A stretch of 64,000 nt of DNA from positions 16,435-80,434 of the forward strand of contig JBBIND010000007.1 of NCBI GenBank assembly GCA_037444075.1, written 5' to 3'. Shown here in pieces: positions 63,786 through 64,000 of the stretch (its first letter is position 1; every line of letters begins with the position of its first letter). The notes under the pieces were generated by a model. It made no database searches. It was not told the DNA's origin and saw only the letters and a program-made list of their open reading frames with translations. Source of the DNA: JBBIND01 sp037444075. Lineage in GTDB: Bacteria; Acidobacteriota; Terriglobia; Bryobacterales; Bryobacteraceae. The translations under genes and the position numbers were made by a program.

Positions 63786-64000
63786 ATGATCCCGCTGCGC
63801 GATTCTCAGCCCAGTTACTCGACGCCGTACGTCACCATGGGCCTGATCGCGGCCAACGTCCTCATCTTTCTGTACCAGATCTCACTCGACGCCTTCAGCG
63901 TCAACCATTTCATTAATGCCTACGGCGTCGTGCCGGACCGGCTCCAGATCCACAAAAACCACATGTTGCCAATGAGATGCAGCCAGCCGCCGTGCAGGAA
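63786..64000 (+). CDS. Rhomboid-family intramembrane protease, N-terminal part, followed by inverted sequence
   Basis: MIPLRDSQPSYSTPYVTMGL, the first membrane segment LIAANVLIFLYQISL and YGVVPDRL match the N-terminus of rhomboid proteases, which cut membrane proteins inside the bilayer. After about 63946 the plus strand stops looking like rhomboid; read on the minus strand, 64000 back to 63947 gives FLHGGWLHLIGNMWFLWI, the conserved rhomboid segment that should follow on the plus strand. The gene is therefore broken by a local inversion or an assembly error at 63944-63947. Partial at the right edge. Confidence 0.75.
   Translation, partial: MIPLRDSQPSYSTPYVTMGLIAANVLIFLYQISLDAFSVNHFINAYGVVPDRLQIHKNHMLPMRCSQPPCR

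Overview
The window looks like a draft-genome scaffold (two runs of N) from an Acidobacteriota bacterium, most likely a Solibacter/Bryobacter-type lineage. This is inferred from high GC, two large Oar-type TonB-dependent receptors with a carboxypeptidase-regulatory-like N-terminus, a SpoIVB/S55-type secreted protein, a DUF3604 protein, several polysaccharide-active enzymes and the style of the housekeeping genes. There is no ribosomal RNA, tRNA, CRISPR array, phage or insertion sequence that I can support.

Layout. (1) 1-2.3 kb: the B12-dependent ribonucleotide reductase nrdJ (cut by the left edge) behind a promoter with two NrdR boxes. (2) 2.3-10 kb: a surface-glycan-like cluster. A minus-strand operon (beta-helix lipoprotein, methyltransferase with C-terminal beta-sandwich domains, secreted GH106-like glycosidase) diverges, across only 21 bp, from a Wzt-like ABC ATPase that has lost most of its catalytic motifs; a circularly permuted ATP-grasp-like gene converges on it. 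(3) 10-17 kb: a MacA/MacB-type adaptor and ATPase without a permease, then a dnaE-accA-small membrane protein operon. (4) 17-23 kb: OmpA-family coiled-coil protein, acyl-CoA synthetase, LpxD-like acyltransferase and a glycosyltransferase crossed by a 53-base gap. (5) 23-30 kb: GH28-like hydrolase, unknown polytopic membrane protein, and TCA-cycle genes (mdh and icd divergent from gltA, back-to-back promoters). icd is damaged next to a 100-base gap. (6) 30-41.7 kb: S55-type protein plus beta-propeller pair, pyruvate kinase, then uppP-ftsK-GT39-GT4. (7) 41.7-58.5 kb: Oar-like receptor, DUF3604 protein, endonuclease-family protein, nadE, a propeller protein with a decayed phosphoesterase domain, GH57 enzyme, SYLF protein, second Oar-like receptor. 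(8) 58.8-64 kb: ssb, a secreted protein paired with an exported methyltransferase-like protein, an esterase fusion, a PfkB kinase, and a rhomboid protease whose sequence is inverted near the right edge.

Themes. Central metabolism (icd, mdh, gltA, pyk, accA, nadE), DNA metabolism (nrdJ, dnaE, ssb, ftsK) and envelope/glycan functions are interleaved in short operons. Several genes lack a Shine-Dalgarno sequence and carry a -10-like hexamer 6-10 nt before the start codon, suggesting leaderless transcripts. The most interesting regions are the divergent glycan cluster with its degenerate Wzt-like protein (4.9-8.6 kb), the NrdR-controlled nrdJ promoter, the mirrored icd/gltA promoters, and the inverted rhomboid segment at 63947-64000.
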